Notes under the pieces: generated by a model
The model's input: only the letters and a program-made list of their open reading frames with translations
What the model was told of the DNA's origin: nothing
The model's database searches: none
Made by a program: the position numbers and the translations under genes
Source: Lingula anatina
Lineage: Eukaryota; Brachiopoda; Lingulata; Lingulida; Lingulidae
Direction: 5' to 3'
Assembly: GCF_001039355.2 (NCBI RefSeq)
Contig: NW_019775767.1
Span: 30,511 to 94,510, forward strand
DNA length: 64,000 bases
In this document: piece after piece, positions 33,057 through 46,400 of the stretch
How the letters are laid out: every line of letters starts with the position of its first letter
Position numbering within the stretch: position 1 is the first letter of the stretch

Positions 33057-36000
33057 CTATCGTAAAATTATAAACCAGAACGTAACCGTTTTTTTTTTTT
33101 TAATTCATATAATGCACGTTTGACAAAGCAGCTGACATGTGCACTGTGACACGTTAATCCGTGAGAATACTATTTACCTGTACACCCATGACCATCGGAG
33201 GCCAGTTCATACCCATTTCTACATGAACACGTGTAGCTACCACGTGTATTGTGACAGTTGTGTTCACAGACATGAGTTCCGTTACTACACTCGTCAGCAT
33301 CTGTAACAAAATGTTGATTTGTGTAATGTGACCAAATATTACCAAAATCATAAACCGCATTGGAAATGACATTTGCTATATGATCTTCTAAGAAAAAAAT
33401 CCATTTATCAAGTCCAGTAGCATACCATTTACCTGTACATTCACGTCCATCGGAGGCCAGTTCATACCCATTTCTACATGAACACATGTAGCTACCATGT
33501 GTATTGTGACAGTTATGATCACAGGCGTGAGTCCTGTTACTGCACTCGTCAACATCTGAGAAGTAAAAAAGTCAATCTGTGTAATTTGACCAAATGTTCC
33601 AAAATCCATTGGTTTTATTTGGAAAGGCATTTGTTTTTTATCATTTGCTAAGATCAACATTGCATCTAGCATATGCTACTACAATTGAAAATGTTCACCA
33701 CAAAAATATTTAGAAAGCAAGCCACTGACCTGTACACTGTGACATGCAAGCTTAATAGAATACTAATTACCTATACACCCACGTCCATCGGACGCTAGTT
33801 CATACCCATTTCTACATGAGCATGTGTAGCTACCACGTGTATTGTGACAGTTGTGATCACAGGCATGAGTTCCATTACTGCACTCGTCAACATCTCGAAA
33901 AAAATTAAAATATGTTAAAATATTATTTTTCACCTTCCTTAGATGGAGTTATTACCTCCGCTAAGGAGGTTATGTGTTCGCCCCTGTTTGTTTGTCTGTC
34001 TGTCTGTCTGTCATCAACATTACTCAAAAAGTTATGAATGAATTTCAACCTGACAACCTGTCACAACCTCATTCCCAGATGAAATCTGACTGCAAGCAGA
34101 TGAAATATTGGATGGTAAGATCAGACTAATATAAACAGCTAAAGACAAAATAATCTTTATAAGTCTATTACAATAACATAGCTAATGAAACTATTCTACA
34201 CTACAGAATTGATTTGGTTTTGGTGGTGATCTGGATCAATAATAAATCAATAATCAATAATCAAAAATCCAAAAACTAAGTTATGGACCGATTTTGATGA
34301 AATTTTTAGGAACTGTCAGAAGTGGGCTAAGGAACAGATGATTAGTTTTGGTAATCCGTATCAATATTCAATCAATAATCGTTAATCAAAAATAAAGAAA
34401 ACTAAATCATTACAGAATGAAAATTTAGGGGTGAAACGGCATTGGGTGGAGACTTCGCTGCCTTGGAGAAGGTCTGCGCTCTCGGAGTGCTATTCTAGTT
34501 GGAACTACGACCTTAGGCAAAATGTTTACCCTTATGAATGCATAGCGAGAAATTACGAAAAAATGAATGGAAAAAAGAAAGTTTTCGAGTTAATGACATC
34601 TTTGACACAGAATTGCAGAATTTCTTGTTAGCGGCAAGAACAAATCCTTTATTGCAAGAGCAAAAGTATTTAATCATGAAGATTACTCACAGCCATAATG
34701 TGACGTCCAACACTTGTTTTCTTCTCGTTTTAATTATTCTTAACCTTTTTTAACGAGCACATCACTTCAAGAGAACTTATGAATGAGCAAGCACCTCTGT
34801 CATTTTCACTGTGACGCGTATTATGTACATGGGCAGACTACCATGTATTTACCTGTACATCCACGTCCATCGGACGCCAGTTCATACCCATTTCTACATG
34901 AACACGTGTAGCTACCACGTGTATTGTGACAGTTGTGTTCACAGGCATGAGTTCCGTTACTACACTCGTCAGCATCTGTAAAAAAAAGTAAAACATGTTA
35001 AAATATTATTTTTCACCTTCCTGCTCAGATGCCAAAGAGGTTATGTTTTCACCTCTGTTTGTTTGTCTGTCTGTCTGTCATCAACATAACTCAAAAAGTT
35101 ATGGATGAATTTCGATGGAATTTCCAGGGTAGGTCAGAAATGGGTTACCGTAGAATTGATTAGTTTTTGGTGGTGATCTGGATCAATAATAAATCAAAAA
35201 TCAATAATAAAAAAAAAAACTAAGTTATGGACGGATTGTGGTGAAATTTTTAGGAACTGTCAGAAGTGGGCCAAAGAACAGATGAATAGTTTTGGTGATC
35301 CGTATCAATAATCAATCAATAATCAAAAATAAAAAAATAAATAATTACAGAATGAAAATTTAGGGGTGAAACGGCATTGGGTGGAGACTTCGCTGCCTTG
35401 GAGAAGGTCTGCGCTCTCGGAGTGCTATTCTAGTTGGAACTACGACCTTAGGCAAAAGGTTTACCCTCATGAATGCATAACGAGAAATTAAAAAAAAAAG
35501 AATGGAGGAAATAAAGTTTTCGAGTTAAATGACATCTTTGACACAGAGTTGCAGAATTTCTTGTTAGCGGCAAGAACAAATCCTTTATTGCAAGAGCAGA
35601 GGTAGTTGCCATGAAGATTACTCACAGCAATGATGTGACGTCCAACACTCGTTTTCTTCTCGATTTTCTTCTATTCTTAACCTTTTTAACAAGCACATCA
35701 CTTCAAGGGCACTTGTGAATGAGCAAGCACCTCTGTCATTTTCACTGTGACGCGTATTATGTACCGGTAAATGGGCAGATAACTATATTTACCTGTACAT
35801 CCACGTCCATCGTAGGCCAGTTCATACCCATTTCTACATAAACACGTGTAGCTGCCACGTGTATTGTGACAGTTGTGTTCACAAGCATGAGTCCCATTAC
35901 TGCATTCGTCAACATCTGCAAAACATAATTCGTATATGAATTCCATCAATGTTACAAAACAATGCCATTTTGTCTCACTCGGTACCATCGCTTTATTGAC

Positions 36001-36535
36001 CATGTACTAAGTGGAGCTAGTATTTGGCACTCAGATCAGTATAAAGCATCTTACACGTTCTATCTTGGAAAATACATTTCATCACCTGAAATCCATATTT
36101 TAAGGAGTAAAATTATATGACTCGATTATTTTGTAAAATAGACGGCTTCTCTGCCTTACCGTTGCAGAGTTTCTTGTTAGCAGCAAGGACGTAGCCTTTG
36201 TTGCAGGAACAGTAGTAGCTCTCAAGAAGATTGTTACATTTCTGCTCGCAGCCATGATGGGACGTTAAACACTCGTCGTGCTCTAATATTAAAATAAATC
36301 AGCTCAAATTTAGTTTTGATATTGGTTATAATCAGCATAATTTTTACCAATTAAATGTTAACGTGTTAACACACATTTTTAATGTTTTTCGACATTACAA
36401 AACGCATGCATCATCTAAATACAAAACATAAACAAACGTTTTGGATAACTGCTAATCGGTCCACACAAAGGCACAGTTCATTCAAAAACATTCATTCAAA
36501 ACATTCATTCAAAACATTCATTAGATTCTACCATC

Positions 36536-36603
<68 letters not shown>

Positions 36604-39537
36604 CATTGGTCAAAAAGGATATCGTGTCTAACATGATTAATGGTTTAAAAAATACAAAATAGTGGTGAAAATATACATATTTTATTCCATTTAGTAAAAT
36701 TTATAAGAGGCATCCCCTCAAATCGACTGCTTCACTGTGACTTCTACAGATGTAAAGAAATGTCTATAAAATTGAAAAGACACCATCAAATGTCACCAAA
36801 TTCACACACAATTAGCATTAGAGTGGGTTCGTTAAAGATCACGTTCCTAACAGCTAGACACGGTATCCGTAAAAAAAGCACTATTTTCAACAGTTCACAG
36901 CTGTGAGGTGATCATTTGTAGATAAAAGTACATAAAAAGGGGATGGGACAACCTTTTTGACCAATGTTATATATATATATTAAAAAGAACAGCAGCTATT
37001 TTGCCCCGACCAGTTTCGTTATTTCTTCAGGGAGTTTTGTTTATTTGTTACTAGGTGATGTCATAAGGCAAAAATGTGACGTCTGTAACAATGGGTGTTT
37101 AATTGTTGCTTTTACCAATGCTATTATCTATTCAATGTAGGTCTATACTTATTAATGAATAGATTTTCTTTAATTTCCCTTTCTGTTTGGGTTGTTTCCC
37201 TTGTGACTTTATAAAATGTGAATACCGTAAAGTCCTTGTTTTTGTACATAGAGCATTCCCTAATGTGCCCACTCACAGACGTGCACTGATATTAGGGTTG
37301 TCTTATTTGTTGTCTGTGAACGGTCATTCTATGTCGGAGAGTGTCTCCAGTTTGTCCTATATAGTTCTCACCGCATCCACTGCAGTTTAATACATAAATT
37401 AAATTTGAGCTAGTGCAGGTGAATGGGTGTTAAATTCTAAATGTAAGTCCATTTTTAAATGTCAGATGGCTCCCCTCTTTAAATATTGGACAGGTGCCGC
37501 ACCTGGGTACCTCACATTTCTGTACTCGTATTGTTGAGGTTGCCACACTTGTCCTGGAATTGTTTTCAAATTTTGCTTTTGTTAAAATCTGCATAAGTGA
37601 TGGACTTTGTCTCTTACTCTTTATAATCTGCATTTCAGTTAGTATCTCATTCATTTTTTCATCTTGTTTTGCCAAAGGTAAATTTCCAGTTATGACAGTG
37701 TGTACTTCCAGATTTTCTGGATTATATGTTGATATGTACGATATGGCTTCCTTTTTAATTTTGTCTTTGGTGGTCCTCAGGTCGTTCATCTGTATTTTTT
37801 TTTTTTTTTTTTTTTTTTGCCTTTTTAATCCCAGTTTGTATCAGTTGTCTTGGGTATTGTCTCCTTAATAGGAATCCTTCCAGTTCTCTGAGCCTTTGTT
37901 TTAATATGGTTTAAATTGAGATAATTGTGCATAGTCTTCGAGCTAGATTGTATGGTATGTTGTGCTAAATGTGTCTGGGATGACACGAGTTAAAAGGGAG
38001 ATATTGTTTTGTGCCTGTTGTTTTGTAATACACATCTGTATCAATTTTTACTTGACAGTCATTACCATAACATCGAGGAATGGGAGTTGTGTTGAATTTG
38101 ACCCATCGTAAATTGAGGGATGAAGGTTGTTCAGGATCAGGTTGAAGTCTTCCAATTCATTTTCTGTTTTGTGCCAAATTATAAAGCTGTCATCAAGGAA
38201 ACGTTTCCATGTGTTTTTTAATTGATTCCTAAATTCGAGTCCAAACCGTTCTTCGCATTTTTGTACAGGCCTTTTTCGATGTATCCTAAGACAAGTGTAG
38301 TATAAGTGGGGGCTACTTTTGTACCCATTGCAGTTCCTATTTTTTGGCGATAATGTTTGCCATTGAAGTGGAAAGTATTTTTGTCAAGATGAACTTTAGT
38401 CCTTCTGTAATGTGGGTATTTTGGATACGTTTTGGAATATGTGACGGGTATCTTTCTATCCAATAGCTGATTGCCTAAATGACCAGATCATGAGGGATGT
38501 TTGAGTACATGTAGGTAATATCGAAGGAAACTAGTATTGAATTTCCATTAATATTTTTTGGCAAGTTGTTAAGGAAGTCCACTGTGTCCCTTATGTAGCT
38601 TTTTACTTCTTTGGTAAAGGGTTTTAATAAAATGTCTACAAAATTGCTGAATCTGTGAGTTTCACATGCTGACCCATATATATATATATATAACAAAATT
38701 ATATCATTATGATCCCTATATTACCCTTACCAGAACAAGTCAGACCGTTCCCGTCCAGTACAAATCCAGTCCTACAGGTACAAAAGAAACTTCCTACGGT
38801 GTTGGTGCAGTTATGGGCACAGCCGCCATTGCCAGTGGAACATTCGTCGATATCTTTGGTTATGTTAAAAATCCAATCGTTAGACATCTGGATTTACTTA
38901 ATGGCATCAAATATTAGTTTAATATTTTCAAAATTAATAAATCACGAATTATCACATATTGTTTTAATCAGTTTTTGTTCCAAAATGCCAGATGTCCCTA
39001 TATAATTGGCAACAATTGAAATCTCGCGTGCAAAAATCAAGTCCTAACTCCTGTTATATTTTTATAGGGACCACAAAAAACACAATGTACCTCTACACAA
39101 GTGTCTGTCCGCCTGCAGGGCATAGCCAACATTGCAACTACAGCGGTAACTTCCCCGGATGTTGGAACATACCTGAGAGCATCCACCTTTATTGGTGGAA
39201 CATTCATCAATATCTGAAAAAGACATTTGTGTCAAAATAGATTCGACCTTGCCATTTTTGTGTAGTTTATATTAAACCCAATATGTTTTAACAGTTTCGT
39301 GGTTAAAAATAGTCTCTGGATCACGCACTACGAACTTCGAATACAAAGAAGATCTACATGTACCACGCAAATCCTCAGTACATAATATAGACTGCTACAT
39401 AATGACATCATGAAAAACAGTATACTGATCTATGCAATTTCAATGCAGTTAGCTAAAGATATGTCAACTAATGGCTTTCATTAACTTAAAAAATAACTCA
39501 TATATAAACATACAAGGTGACCACCCCCCCCCCCCCC

Positions 39538-39582
<45 letters not shown>

Positions 39583-40427
39583 ATATTCTACTAAATTTTA
39601 ATAGATCCTGCAAAGGTCCATCAAATTCAAGAATTTTTAAGACATTTTAAAAGAACATAACTTTTATGCAAATAACGAAGATAACTGAAACTTTGAGGAA
39701 TTATCGTACACACTTGGAAGTTTATTCCAGAATATTTCTTGAAATCTGAGGGGCCTTTGGAGAATTAAATGAAATGTGTATTTTTTATTACATCTCGTCA
39801 CCAATAGAATTGTGACAGGAGTGATCACATCTATGGGTGCCTGCCGTACATTTGCTTATGTCTGGAGAATAAATGAATTGATCCATTTCATGAGATCGGT
39901 GCTTGGGACAAACGCTGTTTCTCAAAAATTATTTGTTACATAAATTATGGTTTTATCAATGTGGTAGGCATCTGGAACATAACCACTGGATGGTATGCTT
40001 AAGGTTTTAAAGGATTAAAAACCTTGGTTCTATGGTACTTATTGTAATGTTCCAGGTCGGTTTCATTTTATCTTACTTCAGTTTTGGTTCTCACTATGTT
40101 CATTTGTTTTGCTTATTAATATCGCAACATAAGCATGTTCTCCCCATTGTTAGCTTGTCACAATAATATTAATAATAATGAAATAGACAATTACTGAAAT
40201 ATTTGTTCTTTTCCCAAAGTATAACCCACCGTTACAGTTTTTAGTGCCAGACAATACATATCCAGTTCTACACGTGCACCTGTAACTTCCTGCAGTGTTC
40301 ACACAGTTGTGTTGACAGCCATGGGAACCCGTGCATTCGTTGATATCTGCAACAAAGTATAAGACAACAAAGTAGTTGCACATAATGCACAAATAGTTTC
40401 AGCATTCTCTTGAATGCATGACAAGAC

Positions 40428-40465
<38 letters not shown>

Positions 40466-43400
40466 TAAATAGACAATTATTGAAATATCTGTTCATTTTC
40501 CCAAAGTAAAACTCACCGTTACAGTTTTTAGTGCCAGACAACACATATCCAGTTCTACACGTGCACCTGTAGCTTCCTGCAGTGTTCACACAGTTGTGTT
40601 GACAGCCATGGTAACCCGTGCATTCGTTGATATCTGCAACAAAGTATAAGCAACAAAGAGGATGTACAAAGAGGATGTACAAATAGTTTCTGCATTCTCT
40701 GGAATGTATGACAAGGCAATTTGAAAAGGTACTTTTAACTGCAGTGATACTACAGTAACTACACTTTTGCTGTTAAAAAATTAAGTTATTGCAATCATTA
40801 ATCCTCACTACTACTACTCACCGGCATGACACCGTGTTCCGATGTAACCTCGTGTACAAGTGCACAGATTGGGGGCGGTACAAGAGCCATGGACACACCC
40901 ACGACTACAGAAAGCTTGTGTAGATAGAAATGGATATTGCTAAGCTATATGAATGAATATTAAGGCAACAGTAACATGCATTTAAAGGAATGAACGCCAG
41001 CGTATTTCTTCTAACAGCTTTCTGCATGAACAGATCCTCTTATTATGTAATAAACTCAATAAACACATCTACTCGAAATATGTTCATGCATATAACCCCA
41101 CAGTATAAGACACATCACTGCCTTTACGACTCAAGGATTATAGCATGCTGTTTTAGAAAATACGTACACTAAAATATAGGTTTTGAACTGATATAAACAT
41201 TGAATGAAAAAAATAACCAAACAGATAATTTAAGGAATATCTCAATATAATCATATATATATACACTGTAAGATTAAGATTAAGATTAAGATTAAGATTT
41301 TACTTGTATTATAAATGTACACGCGTGTTACTCACGAGTGTTACAAGTTGATCCAGTTTGTTTCCATCCCTGACAACAAGCTTGTGCCAGGTTGTATTGT
41401 AACTTGTACACTGCCTTGTTGTAGTATGATATAGTATATCTGGAAAAATACAAACTTGTCGAAAGTAAATGAGATGAATGGGGCCTGGACGTGGTTTTGA
41501 TATCAAGGCAAACACTGTGCTTTAGACCTTTATTACAGTTATTGGATTTACTTAGAAGCTTTAGCAATATTTCCATGTCTTAACATTTATTTTTAACATC
41601 ATACCCAAAATGTTGCGAAATCTACTATTTTGTAATTCAATTGTTACAAAAATGTTGTACAGGTCTAAAAGTGCAATATTCTATTTTAGGTACCCTGACA
41701 TCAGGGGCTAGGTTTCTACCTGTACTAAACGATCTGAATACAGCAAAAATAATCAAAATGATGAGAAAAGAGACTTCCTTTTTTATATTTTATATTTCTT
41801 CTGTAGAGATCGAGAGACTCTAAACTGTAAATTGCAACTATAAATCGTTAGATATTTAGCAGACAATCGTTAATCTATAATTATGTATTCAAAAATAGTT
41901 TTATCTCCATAAACACCGGTGCAATTGTGTGTTTTACCATTCGCAACCAATATCTTTGATACCAATCTATAGTCCACAATACAACAACCTTGTCGAAAAG
42001 GCAAGAAATGAAATTGTTCGCAGCATGACTCTTAAGAATGCCAAAAATAAACTTTCTGAAGCATGGCATGTTTTCCACTTGTTTGAAAAAATAAATAGTA
42101 GGTCTTGGAAATCACATGAAGGCTTTTGTTTATGTCATATTTTGCATTCGTTGCCCCTAAAACTTCCTTTTGGTGCATTTATTGAAAATAACAAATGGCT
42201 TTTTGCATCAAGATGACTAAATGCTACTCTCTAGTGGGGAACAGAATGCTGAAGAGCAACCCCCTCAGTTAACAAAAGAAGTGTCCATCTAGTCATCTAT
42301 CTCCAAAAACCATATTGAGACTATTCTGTACTTATTTAAGCATGCTTGTCCTGTGCCTAATTTACTTTGACCAACTGAGCAGATATGCTACTCGTAACAC
42401 AACGATTACGTCGCTTTCATTCATGGTAGGACTGATCTGTGAAGCGTGGATTTGCACACAAATGAGGTCAAGTTCCGGATGTCGGATTTTTTTTTGTGTG
42501 ACTGCAATTAAAGCCCCCGTCAATCAAGCAGAATGAGCCTGAATGAGGAATTTTCAAAATTCGCACCGTATTCGGGAAAACGTTCAAATTGACCTTAATT
42601 CCTGTAAGAGTACAGTTGGAATACTCAGAATGCGCTTGAATTCGCCTGGAATGATTGGTGCACTTTCGGCTGTATTAGTTCTCAAATGCAGTTCGAATGT
42701 AGTTGGAAAACTAGGAAATTCTATAATACTGCCAGAAGGCAGTCAGAATATTCAGAACGTACTTACTTTGAATGGCTAAATTATTATTTCAGCTCATTCG
42801 AGGCGCATTCGAAACATTCTGGTGGGATTTTATATCCCCGTCACACTAGAGGCGGAATGATCAAAAATGACGTTGGAAGTACAATTCGTTGTGCATTCTT
42901 GGATATTCGAAGAGCATTCTAAAAATTCTGAGTGCATTCCAAATATTTTACTTGTGGCCGGCTCGAATGTTTTGCCCATGTCAAAAACTTTCGAAGTGCA
43001 TTCCAAGTGAAAAATTATCGAATGGCATTTGAACAGTATTCTAACTGCACTATGACTGCATTCTAAATATTCTCACGGCATTCCGACAGCATTCGAAACA
43101 TTCTGATCAGTTACCATTCCAGTGGCGTTATTTATGCACTCTGGACATCATGTTGCATTCTAAACATGTTAGAAAGTAATTTTAAGTATTTTAGGTATTT
43201 CAGCTGCATTCTGTTTGAATTTCTTATATTTCAAACCATCATTGGCAGCCATACCGGGAGCATTTGGACTGCATTTGAGTTCGCTTCGTATATTATTCGA
43301 GGCACCTTCTTACATACTTTAGCCTGTCAAACCGCACTCGTAAGGCATTTGGATTTCATTCGGAATATTCTGACTGCATTCTAACAACATTCGCAATATT

Positions 43401-46400
43401 CCAACTACATTCGAGCTGCATGTGAGAGATAATATACCTGAAATGCGCAAGAATCATTACAGGCGGGTTCAATGTGCATTCTAAGTATTCCAGAGGCGTT
43501 CTTATAAAGCCATAAGATTTTAGGCCAATCTGAAATCCCCTCATAATTATGGCACGAATTTTTCAATTAATTCATTCCGGCTGGTCCTGCTTGGTTCCTG
43601 CTGGTTTCGAATATGTCTGGGGGGGGGGGGGCTTAAGTTACGTGGCAATTCGAATATCCTTCGAATGTGATCAGAATGTTTCAAATATTGCCAGCATGCC
43701 GTGAGAATAGCTAAAATACAGTCATAGTATAGTTAGAATGCTATTCAAATGCTATTCAATAATGTTCTACTTGGAATGCACTTCGAAAGTTTTTTTAACA
43801 TTCAGGCCGACCACGAGAATGAGTAAAAATATTTGAAATGCACTCGGAATTTTTAGAATTCTTTTTGAATATCCAGGAATGCAAAAAGAATTGTCTCTCT
43901 GGCGGCATTCTTGCTCATCTGCCTCTAGTGTGACAGGGGTATTAGGCATTAATGAAAAAGCAGTTTGCTATTTGTTGAAGGAAAATGAACAGATTTTAAA
44001 ATGTTGAACTTAAATCTCGATATAAAAAGAAATTTAAAGAGAAATTTAGGAGTAATCTTCCAGTCAACCTGTATCCGGGCCTGTATCTAGTGCTTATGCT
44101 GATGTGAAGATTATGACTGATCATGACTGGTCTACTTTTTGTTTTAATAAAATGCCACAGGCCAGAGTTAATAATGAAATCACCACGTACCTGTATCGAG
44201 TGCAAGTACCCCACCCCCAAAACCCACAACCAGTCGTATATCGTTGAGTTTGTTGTTTGGTTGCTTTTGTATAAACCATCACCGATGTACTTCTCCAATG
44301 AGTACAGACATGTCTAAAATAAGACAAAAATAATGTATTAATTAAACATAAACTTTCCACGTTTAAATAATTATCAAAGTCTCTTTTTTTCTATGTCCAA
44401 ACACATCTCATGCTATCAACTTTATATAGAGTAGAGGTCAACATTAAGTAATATAGGTGACTGTAAAAACAAGGCCATCTTGTAAGTACCCTGAGTTTCA
44501 GAGATAACTGGAAATTCACCTCTGCATGTAACTGATCAGTTCGCTTTTACATAAGGTAGACATAGGGATGAATGAAATCAAAGAGATTACTAATAATGCC
44601 GGAGTCTTTACAATATTGAGTGGTGATAAATTTTAAATTGCACATGACAACGATTTACAGCCTCGCCCGATTTTTTCCCGTGACGTTTTTTGTCGCGCTG
44701 TCGGTCTATGCAGTAACAAAAACGAAAACAAATTGACTGAAAAGAAGCATACTTTTGTACCTTCAAGCTTCGTGACATGTTTCCTTATCATAAACCTCGT
44801 ATTTCTACAAGTATTATTTGTTCAAAATACCAAAAGACAACAAACAACAATGGCATACCCTACAAAAACTGAAGGGTAAAAAGCACCAAGAAAACCTAAT
44901 TGAAGCAGACACATGGCTTAACCACTTCTATAACCTATGGAATCCCACCCCAGGACGAACAAGAAATAGATAATCAAATCAAAGCACATGAAAATATGCT
45001 AGGCGAGCCCACCCTCAACCTTCCCATAACTGTACATTAAGTCTAGAAAGTCATACGAAAGTTTAAAAAAATAGAAAATCTCCCATTGAAGACATGATAA
45101 GAAATGAAATGCTGAAGACAGGGGCACAGTAACTTACAGGTGTGCTTACTAAACTCTTTAATTTAGTGTTAGATACGTCAGATATCCCTGATCCATGGAA
45201 CCTTGGGATTATTATTCCACTTTTCAAGTCAGGAGATTACATGAACCCCTCAAACTACAGAGGACTCTGTATCACTAGCTGTTTGGGAAAACTGTTTAAC
45301 TCTATATTAGCAAACAGAATCATTGAATACCTCCAATCAAAAAACAAGTTAAGTTAGATCGGTCGTTACGTAATTTGACGATTTGCGCAATTTCAGCGCA
45401 TCGTCAATCATCTCTAACGACACTTCAGTCTGTTTTATAAATTTGAGGAAATTAAATAATTATCTATAAGATAAACACACATCCTCAACTTGTCTGAAAC
45501 TCTGTATGATCGATACAGATTTTCGACAACATTTGTCGTCTATCCATACGACAACTGTAGCACGTTCATAGACTAATTAGGCCTACCCTTCAAGAAATCG
45601 TCGGAATAGCTCATTTTCCAATTTGAATTGGCACTAGAAAAAGTATGACAGCTAAAGCTCACAAATTATGCACGTAGGTGCTATATCATGTAAAGAATAA
45701 GTGTTGTAAATTCCAATCAAAGCGGCTGCGTACATTTTGAGGTAGAACGCCCTGAATGTGCTGCAAACCGCAGCTTAGAAAACCGGAAGTGCGGGACTTA
45801 GGACTTAGAGAAATTTGGACTGAGAAATACTTTGTAGCTTTGATACAAATGTTCAGAAAATGGCCATACAGCTTGAAGAAAATTCACTAATCAAAATTGA
45901 AACTGCGTTATATTATACAGAAAAAATTGTGCACTTCTGACCTCGACTTGTCAGTGTCAGTGTAAACAAAGTGCACTGAACGCACCGCAAGCAAGTACGT
46001 GAATGCCGCATTTGACACTTTGTATCAGACGCTTCATTTTACTTGACAACACGGTGTTTACGATGTCACGTTCATGTTATATTCATAAATAAATAACAAC
46101 GGCAATAAACTATTTTCATATGCATGAGTATTTCCCTTATTACTCTCTTCAATAATTTTGTTGTAAAGTTAATGGCTTACACCTTCGCATCAGTATGACA
46201 AATCTGAAAATAGCTGAGTATACTCACTTCAACTGTTAAACATAATGAAAGTTTTTAATGTACTTAGATGTCTCTCCACACACACACACACACACACAAA
46301 ATGATAAATAAAATAAATAAATAAATGAAAACGATTTAGTGCAAAAACACCCATTTTCCCATTGATTAGAATGGGGACTTCCGACTAGGGTCGGGTGAAA

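Noticed and set aside
41271-41300. (AAGATT)n as telomere-like repeat
   Set aside because: Only about five units, and the unit is not a known metazoan telomere motif.
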